64,000 nt of DNA. It comes from Dryococelus australis. Taxonomy: Eukaryota > Arthropoda > Insecta > Phasmatodea > Phasmatidae. Below, in pieces: positions 24,190-36,245 of the stretch; position 1 is the stretch's first letter; every line of letters begins with the position of its first letter. The position numbers and the translations under genes are program-made. The notes under the pieces were generated by a model, which made no database searches, had not been told where the DNA came from, and was given only the letters and a program-made list of their open reading frames with translations. The DNA lies in NCBI GenBank assembly GCA_029891345.1, contig CM056997.1, positions 217,142,712 through 217,206,711 of the forward strand, given 5' to 3'.

Positions 24190-24500
24190 GCACTTACAAA
24201 CAAAAACTTTAATATATTTGTAAGGAAATTGGATATTCCTTATTTCTGAGATGCGTATGTGAGATGATTTACCGATGAAACCAAACCTTCATGAATCTAT
24301 GATTGTTAATTTAGATTCTTAACTAAATGAAGAAACGCATTGGGTTGCATTAATTGAAAACATAAGTCAATCATTGTATTCTGACTTTTTTGGTGATTTA
24401 TGTCTCCCAATTGAAATATGTAACTACTAAATGGAACAATCTCCAATACTACCACCTGTGGTAATTTATGTTTATGGTTTATGACTGTAAATTAGATATA
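24190..24500 (+). pseudogene. Adenain-type (Ulp1-like) cysteine protease of the Polinton
   Basis: The catalytic His is in THWVA (His codon 24,338-24,340), followed by a YSDFFGDL stretch equivalent to the acidic catalytic position. The catalytic Cys is in TTCGNLCLWF (Cys codon 24,457-24,459), where the usual CGH is CGN. Adenain-type proteases cleave capsid precursors during virion maturation. His and Cys now lie in different frames, a stop falls in front of the His segment and another after IEICNY, so this copy is dead. It sits between the PLA2-like ORF and the penton-like gene, as in other Polintons. Confidence 0.78.
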
Positions 24501-24559
24501 AGTAGGCTTGTTAGTTAAACCATTTTGTAATATGTCAATTACACTGATATTAAGTTGAA

Positions 24560-25217
24560 ACACATTGCAATTGCATTTGGTATATTCCCCAGTTTTGGAG
24601 TTAGATATTGATTGGCAAAGAAGCCTAATCGAATTCATCACTTAAAACACCTACAAAACATTGATATGCAGAATAAATAATATAAATTTGTAATTGGTGA
24701 CAAACATTACAGGATTGTGATATCAGTGGTGTCATACGAATTAAATTATTTGGAAACATTAATTAAAGTGGCATTACCTGAAAATGCACATTTCCAATTA
24801 CGTAAAAATCTACATACCTTAATTAGTTTTATTTAAAGTAATGGCAATATTGATTTAAGGGAAAACAATTGAATTGCAAATATGTTAGGATATAAATGGA
24901 GAGTGCATCCCACTAAACAATTATACAAATAATTGAAACAAGTTAATATTTTGTTGGTTGATGTGTGTTGTGTAAATATTAATATTGAAGGTGGTTCATA
25001 TTTTAATAGAACACCAACAAACACAATACATGAATTTACTTGTGTGGTGTTTCAAGGATACAAAATAACTGAAAAGCAGAATACTTTGATCTATCTTCCA
25101 GTAACAGTTAATCCTTTTGATGAAAAACTTGTTACATTTGTCGATCAAGATGGTAAGCTTATTAATTTAATAAATGAAGACATAACTGTTCAATTACATT
25201 TAAAGAAAAGTATATAA
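24560..25217 (+). pseudogene. Penton-like minor capsid protein of the Polinton
   Basis: The C-terminal ~94 codons (24,933-25,217) are open and contain GGSYFNRTPTNTIHEF, then GYKI-E, IYLPV and DQDGKLINL (25,143-25,169), ending in a V-LHLK strand. This signature occurs in the small jelly-roll capsid ORF of arthropod Polintons and adintovirus-like elements, which I take to be the penton-type protein. The N-terminal part (24,560-24,930) is readable only across stops. A diverged homologue at 53,590-54,000 (minus) confirms that the block is a real gene. Penton assignment is inferred; family membership is much firmer. Confidence 0.6.
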
Positions 25218-25224
25218 ACAAATG

Positions 25225-26600
25225 CATTCTGTGTGATTGACAATCAAAAATGGTGTTGTGTAAAATAGTCAGTGCGAACAGAAAGTAGGTGGTTAGTTAA
25301 AGAAATACACTTTGAAGAAAGTGCCTATAAAAATACATAAAAAGAAGCATAAAATGTACACTTTAATTAAGAAACCCCTAAGGTTAACATGGGGCAATAA
25401 ATAGTTTTTAAGGAACATGGGATATACAGTTAATTGGAAGAAAGATATACTTAGTGTTGAAGAACCAATCATTTATGAAGATGCAATCACCAATATGGAA
25501 ATACATGTGTATGAACCATTCTGAGCATTTGCGTATACATTTTTTTGGAAATAAGGATTTATATACAAAATCATGACATTTAAACGTTATCAACGAAATC
25601 CAGTTTAAGGTTTAGGGGAACAATAAGAAAAAATAGCGAATGCAACTAATCCAGTAACTACAAGAATAGTGAGAAAAGGCATACTTAATTTAATCGACAG
25701 AATTGCATATCTGCTCAATGTTGTTAAAATCTACCAAACATACGATGTTCAAATATCTTCCATGATAAAGAACTATGTCTTGCAAACCGTAAACAATCTT
25801 TATACAGGGCGTATGGCTGGGTGGAGCACTGCTACTGATTATACACCACAAATAAACTCAGGTGGAAAATACAAAGTTGTTATACCATTAAGTATTGTAC
25901 ATGGATTCGCTGAAGACTATAAACATGTCATATTAAATGCTAAACAAGAATTAGTTCTTCTGTTTGGTAATACATATTTAAACACTATATACAACATGGC
26001 TAATAAAGGTGAAGGTATAACATTTGAATTACACAATGTTTAATGGCTGATGCCACATATTGAAATTAACAATCATGAACGTGCAAAGTTCTTAAAGTAT
26101 ATCGGAAAAAGGGAAGAACACAGGCATTGCATTCAGGTTATGTGCTTTAGAAACGTTTCCGACACTACCACCTCAGAAAATTCATGTGGAATGTGAACTG
26201 AAGTTTTTCGAATGAAAAACCACGAAATGTTTTCAATTGTTTTCAAAAAAGCAATCAAAACAATTTAAAAGCAGATATGTCATTATATGATAATTGTAAT
26301 ATAAAAACATTAAACTTTACCTAAACAATCAAGCCTATCCCTGTAGGATTTCAATACAAACTTTAGAAATGGGGAATTCCTTATTTGCTACCATATGTAC
26401 AGAATGTTTCAGGAAACATATTATAATAAAAACAGCTCCCCTTTCCTAGAACCCAAAGCATTTAAGACTAATGAAAAAATTATTTGTATTTGATGTCAGC
26501 AAACAAAATGATACCATAAGTAATAATGTTATTGATTCACAAATTGAAATAATTGGAAACACACCCATGATATACTGGTAAGCTATAATCTAATAGATAA
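25225..26600 (+). pseudogene. Major-capsid-like protein of the Polinton (with a short ORF upstream)
   Basis: The open centre (25,669-26,043) carries AGWS, then GGKYKVVIPLS and HGFAEDYKHV (about 25,897-25,926), and an E-H-V-WLMPHIE continuation after a stop. The tail (26,400-26,590) includes an EP-AF-T segment. Layout and length (~430 codons) fit the double-jelly-roll major capsid ORF of this lineage, but that fold assignment is my inference. Segment 25,230-25,445 matches a separate 73-codon frame in the second copy (53,282-53,503), so it may be a distinct small gene. Several stops and frameshifts are present. Confidence 0.6.
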
Positions 26601-26639
26601 ATTGGTGAAGATACTGACGTGATGCAGTAGACAACTAAC

Positions 26640-27080
26640 CACAGTTCCGACAAGATGTTCTGCAAAGTGCAAGGATTGCAGACACCAGTTAGGTTTATTA
26701 TCAAAGAATTGGCTATTACTGATATGGAAGACCATACAACTGTTTTTAGCTTCAAGCCACCATTTAACTGGAAATAATATATAAGTATATAAGTATCCAA
26801 AGTATAAGATGACAAATAGATGGGTTATCAAAGATCACCATGGCCTAGCATGGGAGAGTGGATGTATTGATTACGAGAGTATAGAAAATATCTGCAAAAA
26901 GGACTTAAAAAACTATGAGATATATGTGTGTGGACTCCAGCAAAAAGATTAATATAGAGTTTATGGACTGGAAAGTAACTGATATTCAAAAATATTACAA
27001 CTGCCCTTCCTTCAAACAACTATGTAAATAGTATGAATATAAATAACCATTTTTTCTCTGCAAGTGAAAACTCTGAATTA
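26640..27080 (+). pseudogene. Conserved Polinton-associated small ORF, function unknown
   Basis: The frame starting near 26,652 reads as a VQGLQTP segment, then FIIKELAIT and FSFKPPFNW, followed after a stop by a short W-rich part. The pattern QGF...KELAI...KPPF is shared with 51,430-52,085 (minus) and is familiar from ORFs in arthropod and cnidarian Polinton-like loci. No biochemical role is known to me. It lies directly after the capsid gene on the same strand in both copies, so it may belong to the morphogenesis block. Confidence 0.5.
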
Positions 27081-27089
27081 ATAATGAAA

Positions 27090-28170
27090 TGGTAGTTGAT
27101 GAATGGTTGGGGTGAAGTGGATGTTATATGTTAGAATATTGGACTACCTGGGATGAGAGAAGTTTGTGGAGTAATAAGCATAATTTAGTATATAAAAGTA
27201 TTTGGTTTGTACACACCAATATAGTTTAAATATAAAACAAGATGAGAACAAAGTCACGTGCTTGTGCATACAGAGATACAAATGTAAATTGAATATTACC
27301 TAGTTATTTGCACAGTGGATTAAAACCTTTACAATTGGTTTAGGAAAGAAATAGTCTTAGTAACCCTTTGACATTCCTACTCTAAACATGCCTTTCTTCC
27401 ACCCAGCTGATATTTACATCTTTGTCACCCCGGGAAATCAGGTGTGGGATATTCTTATTGGTCTAATGGAATATTGTGTAATTTTGGAGAGATGTGTGAT
27501 AGATTGTTTGGTTTCAGAAACATCCAATGCCCATTAGAAGGTGAAACAGGCAATGATATAATATCTTGTCCAAACCTTAAAAAAAAATAAAAAATGTCCT
27601 GTCTATCATGTGTACGAGCACAAGTTTACCCAGATATCATCGAAAAAGTGTATTCGCACTTTCATGAAACTTTTCCTTAATTACCATAATATATAATATT
27701 TCACACACCTGAATACATGAAAAATGTTAACAATCAAACATTTGAGAGGACTACAGACCTGTGAAATTATGTAAATTTTTTTAAATCACCTAGTGATGAC
27801 AAAATGTAATGTAATAAAAAATGTAACAAAATAAAGGGGCTGAAACTTCTATTGTATTTCACGGACTTCCCAAATGTATTAACTGTAATTAAAATGTGAA
27901 TTGTAGAGTATGCTTTCACACATAAATAACTATGACTACTAAATGTTACATAACCCTTGGTTACATGCATTTAACAATAAAATCTAAATATTGAATGTTG
28001 GTTTGTCGGATATTGATTAAATAAAACATTAATAATTTGAAAGAAATGTATTATGTAAAACATTGTTAACATATAACCTAGGATTAAGATGTAATGTGTT
28101 TAAATACTAATAATGTAATATAATTGGTTACTATTGCACATGTTTGCAAGCTCTAGGATTACCAATCGCT
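27090..28170. other. Polinton interior without recognised gene
   Basis: AT-rich sequence with no supported frame. It separates the capsid block from the polymerase block and ends at the TATA promoter. Confidence 0.45.
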
Positions 28171-28173
28171 GAC

Positions 28174-28217
28174 TATAAAAGGGGTGCAATTCCAGTTAAT
28201 TTGTCAACTCTCAGTTG
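28174..28217 (+). promoter_or_regulatory. Pol II core promoter of the zinc-finger/polymerase gene
   Basis: TATAAAAG lies at 28,174-28,181. Initiator-like words follow: TCAACT (A at 28,206, 32 bp from the first T of the TATA box) and TCAGTT (A at 28,213). The arrangement fits arthropod TATA-Inr promoters. The first ATG follows at 28,335, where the zinc-finger reading starts. Confidence 0.55.
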
Positions 28218-28334
28218 TCTTCCTACATGTGAAGATGTCTACACTCATTGTTTGAGCAGAAATTCTCAATAAACTTCATTGTATACATTTTTTTCATTTC
28301 AATATCATTATAGATTTGGAACTGTACGGAAGCA

Positions 28335-28770
28335 ATGATGCAACTGCTTTGTTTTTTTTGCAGTAAAGCATTTACAGCTGTGTGCAGCACGCTTCAACAT
28401 GACCTGTGGAATGGCAACCTCAAGAAGGCAATTTCAATGTGATTTCTGTCAGAAATAGTTTTCTCTGAGTGATGCTATAAAGAGACATTGTAAATCTTGC
28501 AGCACTGATTCTATGCAACAACAATCAGCAACTACAACCTGCACCACAGGTAGAATGACAATCAGCACCATAACCTGCGCTGCAACCTGCACCACAAGCA
28601 GCACCAAAACCGCTTCACATCCACCTTTACATCCACATATACATTTTCCTCCTCACTAAACACCGCATCCTCCGAAGTCTACTCCACATGCTACACCTAC
28701 TGCACTTGCTCCACATGCTCCATCTGCTCCATTTGCTCAACCTGCTCCAAAACATTGGTGCATTTATTCA
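28335..28770 (+). pseudogene. Zinc-finger and Pro-rich N-terminal region of the Polinton polymerase locus
   Basis: ATG at 28,335 opens a frame with a C-x2-C finger (LLCFFCSKAF). After a frame change a second C2H2-type finger is seen (FQCDFCQK, later RHCKSC; about 28,425-28,505). Next comes a Pro/Ala/His-rich linker (28,530-28,760) built from short repeats coding for P-H-A-type residues. The same order (finger, then A-P-H repeats, then polymerase N-terminal domain) occurs at 50,856-50,150 on the minus strand, so the fusion is an ancestral feature of these elements. Fingers here probably bind DNA or the terminal protein; this is inference. Confidence 0.6.
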
Positions 28771-31700
28771 GGGTTGGGAAGACCAACTCTTCCACATCAG
28801 TGAAGGTTTATTGGCTGAACTGCAGTATGAGCTACTGGCCACGGTGTTTGCTGCTAGGCTAAGTGATGTGCGAACAATGAATTCACCCCGGCTAATAATA
28901 CTTTGTGTCAATATAGCTTGTAAGTTTTTATAAACTTCCAGAGTGGAAGAAGGTGCTACAGAGACTTACTATTTTCATAGTCAAACTCTTCCCGTCCTGC
29001 ATTCACCCAATGTTGGCGAAATTAATGAAGAGACAATTAAGCCTTACCTAACTTCTAGAATTGAGGAGATTAATGTGCGAGGTAGTGGCTGGGCATTGCA
29101 GATAATATTGCATATAGACTTCCATACTTCGCAATATACGGCATTTATCGTTAGTGCTGTGCACGCTAAGTTACCCAAGTTCATTGCTGATAGGAGTGCC
29201 TATATTGATGTGCATTGCCCTGACGGATTGCGTTTCCATTATGCCATCATATCAGCTTTGTTTCCTGCCATGACAATTCTCAGTCACTCAGCTTCATATC
29301 CAAATCCTTATGAGGTTTTGAATGTGGAAGGTCTGTTTGATCTTGTAGTATTACAGGGCATTTGCAAGTTCGAGGAGAACTATTATATTTCCATCAATGT
29401 CTACTCTGTAGTAGACAAAGATAGTAATATGATTGACGAAACTTTCGTTAAGGAAGAGGTTATACTACCAATACACATTTCTCCTGTATGCCATGCTCAT
29501 CATGTAAACGTATTGGCCATCATGCTAGTTGTAATATCGCACATTTGCATTTTGTTTCAACGAAGGAATGTCAAGGCTGCTTTACAGCCAGTTTACTAAG
29601 AACAATATAAAAACATTTGTTTGCAATCATTGTCTCCTGTATTTCAGAACTGAGAAGAAACTTGCAAACCATACAATTCTTTGCCAACAACAGAAGGCTG
29701 TTCGCAGTATTTTCCCTTCTGGGAATAAGTACTTGGAATTTAAGGATTAAAGCAAAAATTGGATTTCATAGTCTATTGCGACGCAGAGAGTGGTTTGAAA
29801 TCCCCCTTGTCCACTTGCCTACCCAGTAATGAGACAAACCACATATTCCATATGCTTGTAGTATTATGATCGTCTCTTTTTACAATCCAGCATAATCTAG
29901 CTATTTTGAGTTTGTAAGTGAAGATGTGTGTACAAATTAGTAGATAAATTGGTTGAATTGGCCTAAGTGGAACCGGAATATACAGCGAGACTGTTCCGAT
30001 GGAGCCAAAAAAACTCCCGCTGATGAAGCTAGGTTGGTGGCTGAACAAAGTTGTCATATTTGTAAGTAAGATCTTGGTACAAATATTTTTGTTGTTGATC
30101 ATGGCCATCTGTCTAAGGAAATCAGAGACTGCACATGCAATAAATGCAACTTGAATTTCAGACTGCCCAAGAAACAACTTGTAGCTGTATTTCATAACCT
30201 GTAAAATTATGAAGCTCACTTTCTCATAAACACATTGAAAGAATGTCATGTAACACAACCCGACGGAACTATGGTAATCGAAAACCCAGGTATGTTCAAG
30301 GTGATTGGAATGACTCTAAAAAAGGTATAAATTCATAACCAAATATTTTCCTTATGGGACTGATTTGAAAGGAAATATGCAATACTTGCAATTGCAGTTC
30401 ATTAACTCATTCCAGTTCATGAGCACATCTCTGGAAACTTTGGCTGGTAATGTGAAACCAGTGCAATTGAGTATCATCTGCTCGATGTTTGCAGACCATA
30501 CACAATTTAAATTGGCAAAACAGAAGGGATTTTCTACTTCTAACTTTTTTAAGTCGACAGACAGTCTGATGTGCAAATCACTCCCACCAAAGGAATCATT
30601 TTATAATGTGAAGAAATGTGAAGGCATTAGCAATGAGGATTACGCTCATGCCCAAGCTGCATGAGACAAGTTCATCTGAGTAAACTTGTTGCAGCATGCC
30701 ATTAAGTAAATATGTGGCGATACTTGTTTGCAGGCAGACATTTTTGAGAATTTCAGGACCATATGTTTGGCTCATTATGGTCCTGACACCACCATGTACA
30801 TCACAGCTCTGTCCCTTTCATGTAAGCCCTTATTTTGGAAGACATGTGTGTGGCTAGAGTTGTTGACTGACCCAGACATGTATCTATTTATAGAACGTGG
30901 TGTTCGGGGAAGAATTACTCAGGTTTCCAGAAAGTGTGAGGAAGCAAATAATATTTTTGTGAGTGAAGAGTATGACCCCAGTGTGACAATGAAATTAATC
31001 TGTTATTACGACTTAAATGCATTGTACAGTAACACAATGAAATGCAAGCTTCCTATTGGTAACTTTCAGTGGGTTCAGTCTGTCATGTTTTCATCCTCGG
31101 ATTTCATGAACACTATGAATGATGGTGACACTTGTTTTTTCGTGGTAGTGGATTTGTATTTTCCAGACAAATGCCATGATGTATTTTCAGATCTGCCTCT
31201 GGTCCCAGTAACTGGCATACCTCCAAACAGATCGCATGAATAACTACTTTTGACACTTGTGCTGCTGAAAAAAAATATTGTACTCTGTGAAACACGGAGA
31301 CAGTATTTTATGTATGCGGCCAATTTAGACTGTGTTCATCATGTTCTACACTTTGAGCAGAAGGCCTGGATGACTCCGTTTATCGAATTGAACAGTGACA
31401 AATGTACCTAGGCTGTGAACGAATTTGAGAAATAATTTTTAAATTGCTGAATAATTCCATATATGAAAAAACTCAGCAAAATGTCCTCCAGGAAAGGGAC
31501 ATAAGAATCATCTCTCGGTGTGACACAATTTATGGGACTGCAGAATATATTAGTCACCCTGCATTCAAAGCATGACAAATCATCGATGAAAATCTTGTCC
31601 TTATCGAGATGTCAAAGAGCAGTGTTATTTTTAACAAGCATGTTTAAACTTGTGATGCCATTCTTGATTTGTCCAAATTGACCCTTAACGATTGCCATTA

Positions 31701-32268
31701 CAAGTATATGATCTTCAAATTTCCTCTGCTAGCCTTGCAACTTTTATGTTGAGATACAGATAGTTTGATTTATGAAATTGTTTCTAATAATCCTTATAAA
31801 GTAATTGCTTCATATTTTAAAGTGTGGTTTGATACATCAAGTTATGTACTTGATAGTCCACAAGAATTCTCATGCGAGAACAAAGGCATCACTGGTTTGA
31901 TGAAGGATGAAAGTGCTGTCCGCATAATCACACACTTTGTGAGTTTGCATCCCAAGCTTTATGAATACAATGTTGTGAATGAACAGTGTATATGTAAGTC
32001 GAAGGGCGTAAAACCTAGTGTGTTGCAATCACTTCATTCCGAGGATTATTGGGATTGCCTCCATCATTTTATTAGGGTTCTGGGGACCCAATACCAAACC
32101 CGTTCGCATAATCATGACATCTACACCGAACATGTGACCAAAGTGGTGTTATCAGGTTTAATCGATAAGCATTTCATTGAGACAGATGGAGTATCGACTT
32201 TACCCTGGAGGCACTACTGGATCCCAAAATACATTTTCCTAGCGGTTACTCACCCACCAGTGAGCTAG
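28688..32268 (+). pseudogene. Protein-primed family-B DNA polymerase of the Polinton
   Basis: Recognisable parts appear in order. A N-terminal domain contains RGSGW (28,943-29,599). A CNHC-type finger (29,612-29,690) follows. Exonuclease motif D-A-E has Asp at 29,780-29,782 and Glu at 29,786-29,788. A FINSFQFM segment comes next, with Asn at 30,404 where the exonuclease site normally has Asp. Polymerase motif A reads YYDLNALYS with catalytic Asp at 31,010-31,012, followed by a K-LPIGNF stretch. Motif C is DTD at 31,753-31,761, and a C-terminal K-KGVKPSVL region (31,990-32,020) follows. The enzyme would replicate the linear element by protein priming. At least six stops or frameshifts, one directly before DTD, inactivate it. 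Confidence 0.85.
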
Positions 32269-32269
32269 T

Positions 32270-33671
32270 TAACTGACACAATATGATACAACAAATGTCT
32301 GACACATACATGACAACTTCCAATGGCATTATGAGTAAACCAATAAACTGACACCTATTGAGTCCCAACAGTCCTGTCATTAGCTCATCCAACATAAATA
32401 GAATCAATGCTTCATCTAGAATCCACTGTGAATATCAACATGCCACAGATTTGAGAGCATCGAGTTTATCTCCCTGTGACAGCAAGTATATATCATCAAC
32501 ACCCTATGTATGGGATTCACTGTGTCACCAACTACATGTTGTCAAACATGTAAAGTGAGTCTAAATGAAAGTCAGTTCCAGATAAATAAAGAAGATTGGT
32601 TAATTTTTGTAGATGTAAATAAATACTTTAAGAAAATTGTAATTTTTGTATATATCTATGTGCATATATTGTGGTTGTTGGAATAATTGTATGTATCAAA
32701 ATATGTATCAATCTGAATGTTGTTTTCTTTACCTCCAGACTGTTAATCTGAAATTTTATAAAACATATATCATACAGAAAATTGTGGGATAATTATATTA
32801 TTGTATTACTTTATCAACCAAATTTTTATTACTTTAAAAACTGTTTTATTTTTTAATAGTTATAGCGTACAAAATGTTTAGTTAAGCTAGTGGTACTGCA
32901 ATGTGTGTTAAAACAAATCAATTAAATTTCAGTAGCTCGCATTCAGAGCTAAATTGATTGAAGATGAATGTTTTCGAAACTAATTTAAATGATTAACCAA
33001 GCAAGATACAAATGAAATCCAAACTATCATGTATGAAGCTGTTAAAACAATTAGGGATTACCAAGGGAATACATAATTATTTGTGTGTGGGATTTTATTA
33101 CAGATATAACTTGAAAAAAAGTGTATCAACATAACAAAATAAAAACTATCTGTTTAATTGATATGTTATAAGTAATAAGAATATGCTTCATTCTGAATGA
33201 ATATACCATTCTCAAGGGGTTTAAGTCCTTTGAATTTGGGTTGATAAACTGTCCAATTGGCAATGTGTTTTATCGAGGTATGTTCATTGACTAATGTAGA
33301 ATGATTTCTGAGGAATGTTTTTTGAGGAATGAAAACTGTATTTATAGAAATGGCAAACAGTTCATAATTTTTAAGTGCACATTGTGTTACGTTTTGTTAT
33401 AAAATATATATTTTGGAGACATTCTATAGTATGGTAAAAATATCTCTTTCGAGAAATTCTATACTTAGGTAAAAATAATTGTTATGTTACTTTTTAAACA
33501 TCCTGTGTGTTGTATATAACATCTGTTCTTAATGAGTAAGTCACTACATATGTACTGTGTGTTTGCTGTGAAATAAATGTGTGTTGAATATGTTTCTGTC
33601 TAATTGTGAAATAAATTCCATAATATTACGTATCACTGTGAGGAAATCACTTGCTCTGGTTATCCAAATAA

Positions 33672-33727
<56 letters not shown>

Positions 33728-35034
33728 GAGAGAGAGAATTTAAAATTATGTTGCAACTTCACCACTTGTGTAACAAGTTCAAAAGTGTTTGGTTTTTATC
33801 AAAACAATAGATTTTTACTTGAACATTTAAAGAAAGAAATATTCTCCAGTATGTAGTAAGTGGTAACTTACTGTCTCACAACAAAGTTTGTCTTTCCATC
33901 TCATTACTAATGTAAAAGTTTTAAAATATGGGAGATGTCCAAGAAAACCCAAGCTTAGGAATAAACATTCCGTCCAACCCTTATAGTTTTTAACAAACAA
34001 ATGAATTTTAAACTTGTACTAAACTGATTTCACTGATCGCAGTACTTAAAACAATGCTAGTAATCATATTGAACAATTATTATTTTTAAATAATTTAACT
34101 GTCTCTATTAACAATTTAAAAAAAAAAATTTACTAAGTAAAAGTCTATTAATTTAATTCATTCCAGAAAATGAAAATAAATTATTGGTATACATTACCTT
34201 ACAATACGGATATAATATACTCTAAATCACAGCTTACTATGTGTATAAATCGTTGAAACATTTTGCGTGCTAGACGTGTATATGAAAGGCTCTCAGTTTC
34301 GAAACTGCAAAGATTCATCTATAAGCTTCTTCACACTGGGAGGCTCGCAGTCTGTAGATCTAATCTTATCTATCCTCGTTTCCGATGTGTGTTCTAAGGA
34401 GAGATGCATCCTCTTCGCCCTGCCAGCTTCTAATGGTTTCGGAGACGCGGACCAAGGACGTTCAAAAAGAAAATATATATTCTACAAATTGTCGATAAAT
34501 AAATACATATTACAACACTGTAATTCAGAAACTCGATCATCTACACAGCAAACCTCCCATTACGTAGTTGGTTTGTGAGTCGGCTCACAATGCAGGATGT
34601 CCTGCGATCATGTCCCGGGTAAGGCATAATATAACAGCAAGTGAGGGTCGAAGTTGTTTCTGATTGCTTATGTGTGGTTCCTAGTTTATTTGTGGAATTG
34701 TATTTAAAATTAAGTCGTTTAATTCATAAATGGTTTTTTTGTGCATACTTCCCAATAATTTAACATGCTCCATTCGTTTCGTCTTTTGCTTGGGGGAGAA
34801 AATTTCTACTTATTTCATGTAAGTCGTACGAAAATAGTACTCCCATTGTGTTTAATTAATTTAGAATGTCTTATTTGTCAAGTGGTGGTTTGTTTAATTA
34901 GTTGGGTATTTCGTAATATCTACATTGTGAGGGATAATTTCAGTGATATAATTCGTTATTGGAAAAACATTTATAAAGTCGCATTTTCAACCTCCGCCGT
35001 TACACATATTACAGTTATCATTTAGGCTGCAAAT
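32270..35034. other. Polinton right subterminal region without genes
   Basis: AT-rich sequence downstream of the polymerase. It contains the AG microsatellite at 33,676-33,737 and no supported reading frame. A short tcccgggtaaggcat phrase at 34,611-34,625 also occurs near 12,710. Confidence 0.5.
33676..33737. repeat. (AG)n microsatellite
   Basis: About 30 AG units with one interruption (a T) near 33,722. Confidence 0.97.
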
Positions 35035-35904
35035 AAAGCTCCCGACCCCCCCCCCCCCTACAATCCCTTCACCCAACCTACCACCACAGTCTTCTTCCAA
35101 ACACCGGCGAAGACGAGTGTGTCTTGGTGTTCACGAATCCCCAGCCTACCACTTCAGTAATCCATCTTAGTGATCCTAAATATCCCCCCCCCCCCCCCAC
35201 ATTCAACTTCACTTCAAACTCTGCCTCCGATGAAGGAAGGACCTATCCTTTTTTACCCTTACCCAATCACCGAACTCACTTTCTACGACACTTATGACAC
35301 TCTTGCCCTAAGGTCATTATCTATATACTGCCCACACACCCTCCCTTCGCACAGTTGACTGCCAAATGTCCGAGGGTGAATGAACATCGATGCTGCTCCT
35401 CCAATATCACTCTTATGACACTCAACACATTCAACACCAATTACAATTATCAAAACAAATTAATCCTTTATGCACATAGCCATTTATCTGTAATTCAAAT
35501 TGACCCTTTCTATCAAATTTAACCCTTTACATGGCCTAGCTGTAATTAATTAATGCTTTCAGTCAAACAGATGCGATAACCCGGAAGTAGTCCAGAAGTG
35601 GATCGTCCCACTACTGGGTGGGGTGGGGTTGTGGCGATGGGACTAGGCTTCCGAGGCAGAGGGTAGATAAGCAAACACGCGGGGTAGATAGACAGAGGAG
35701 CGGGGAACAGAGTGTCTGCTACCTTGTCTCCACGGCACTCTCTCTCTCTCTCTCTCGCCTTGCTCACTACTGCACCCGTCCATATTACATTTTAGGTGAC
35801 CTATAGATTCACTAAGTTTTTTCCACGTTTGTGTTTATCGTTACAAGATTGTCCAGGACATCGTTCCTCGCTTCTGTATCTGAAACGTACACGCGTGTTC
35901 TACT
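35035..35904 (-). repeat. Right terminal inverted repeat of the Polinton
   Basis: This is the reverse complement of the left repeat with diverged bases and indels. It carries two poly-C runs (about 35,047-35,058 and 35,184-35,198) and a TC microsatellite near 35,740-35,756 absent from the left repeat. It ends in GTGTTCTACT at 35,904. Confidence 0.92.
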
Positions 35905-35910
35905 ATCAGC
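35905..35910 (+). repeat. Right 6-bp target-site duplication (ATCAGC)
   Basis: Exact copy of 17,989-17,994, directly abutting the element end. Confidence 0.9.
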
Positions 35911-36245
35911 ATTACCTCAAGTGTTGGAACCTTGGATAGCATGGACAAAGTCTAACACATCACACTCGGTGGCCAAATGTCGTCGACCAACATCGTGGTA
36001 ATTTCCGCGTACAGCTCCTGTTTCACGCAAATACCGATGAAATTAAATGAATGCTTGTGAATCTGGCAAAAATCAGGCTGGGAATTTGCTGCGGATAGAC
36101 GAAGCTCAGATTATACATTGTTACACAACGTTTCACGGTACATGAAATGCATGTCTGTCAATTCCTCGTTACTCCACTCCTTCGTCTACACGCTGTGAAC
36201 AATGTCCGCTACGAAATCTTCCTATGCAATACTTCCAGCTGGCAA
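35905..36245 (-). pseudogene. Mariner-type transposase, N-terminal half (element A)
   Basis: On minus, the reading enters near 36,240 with an ELTDMHFMY segment. It then reaches an LRETGAV motif followed by a GRRH segment and an acidic helix running up to the target duplication. This is the layout of the helix-turn-helix DNA-binding half of the arthropod mariner-like family whose catalytic half lies at 16,560-17,060. Reading across the two target duplications keeps the order sensible (it ends at the TSD here and resumes at 17,994). Stops and frameshifts are present. The family match is moderate because the sequence is eroded. Confidence 0.62.

Larger units (their letters stand above)
17995..35904 (+). 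mobile_element. Complete Maverick/Polinton element (17,910 bp)
   Basis: The borders are defined by terminal inverted repeats of ~0.9 kb (17,995-~18,905 and ~35,035-35,904), termini AGTAGAACAC... and ...GTGTTCTACT, and the exact 6-bp duplication ATCAGC on both sides. Gene content fits the family: integrase with chromodomain, probable packaging ATPase, PLA2-like ORF, adenain-type protease, penton-like and major-capsid-like proteins, and a protein-primed family-B DNA polymerase. Genes in the left half read on minus and those in the right half on plus, diverging near 23,575. The length is within the 15-20 kb normal for the family. All genes are interrupted, so this copy is inactive. Confidence 0.93.

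Noticed and set aside
33544..33765. Minus frame with a Leu/Ser run
   Set aside because: The run is the translation of the AG microsatellite.
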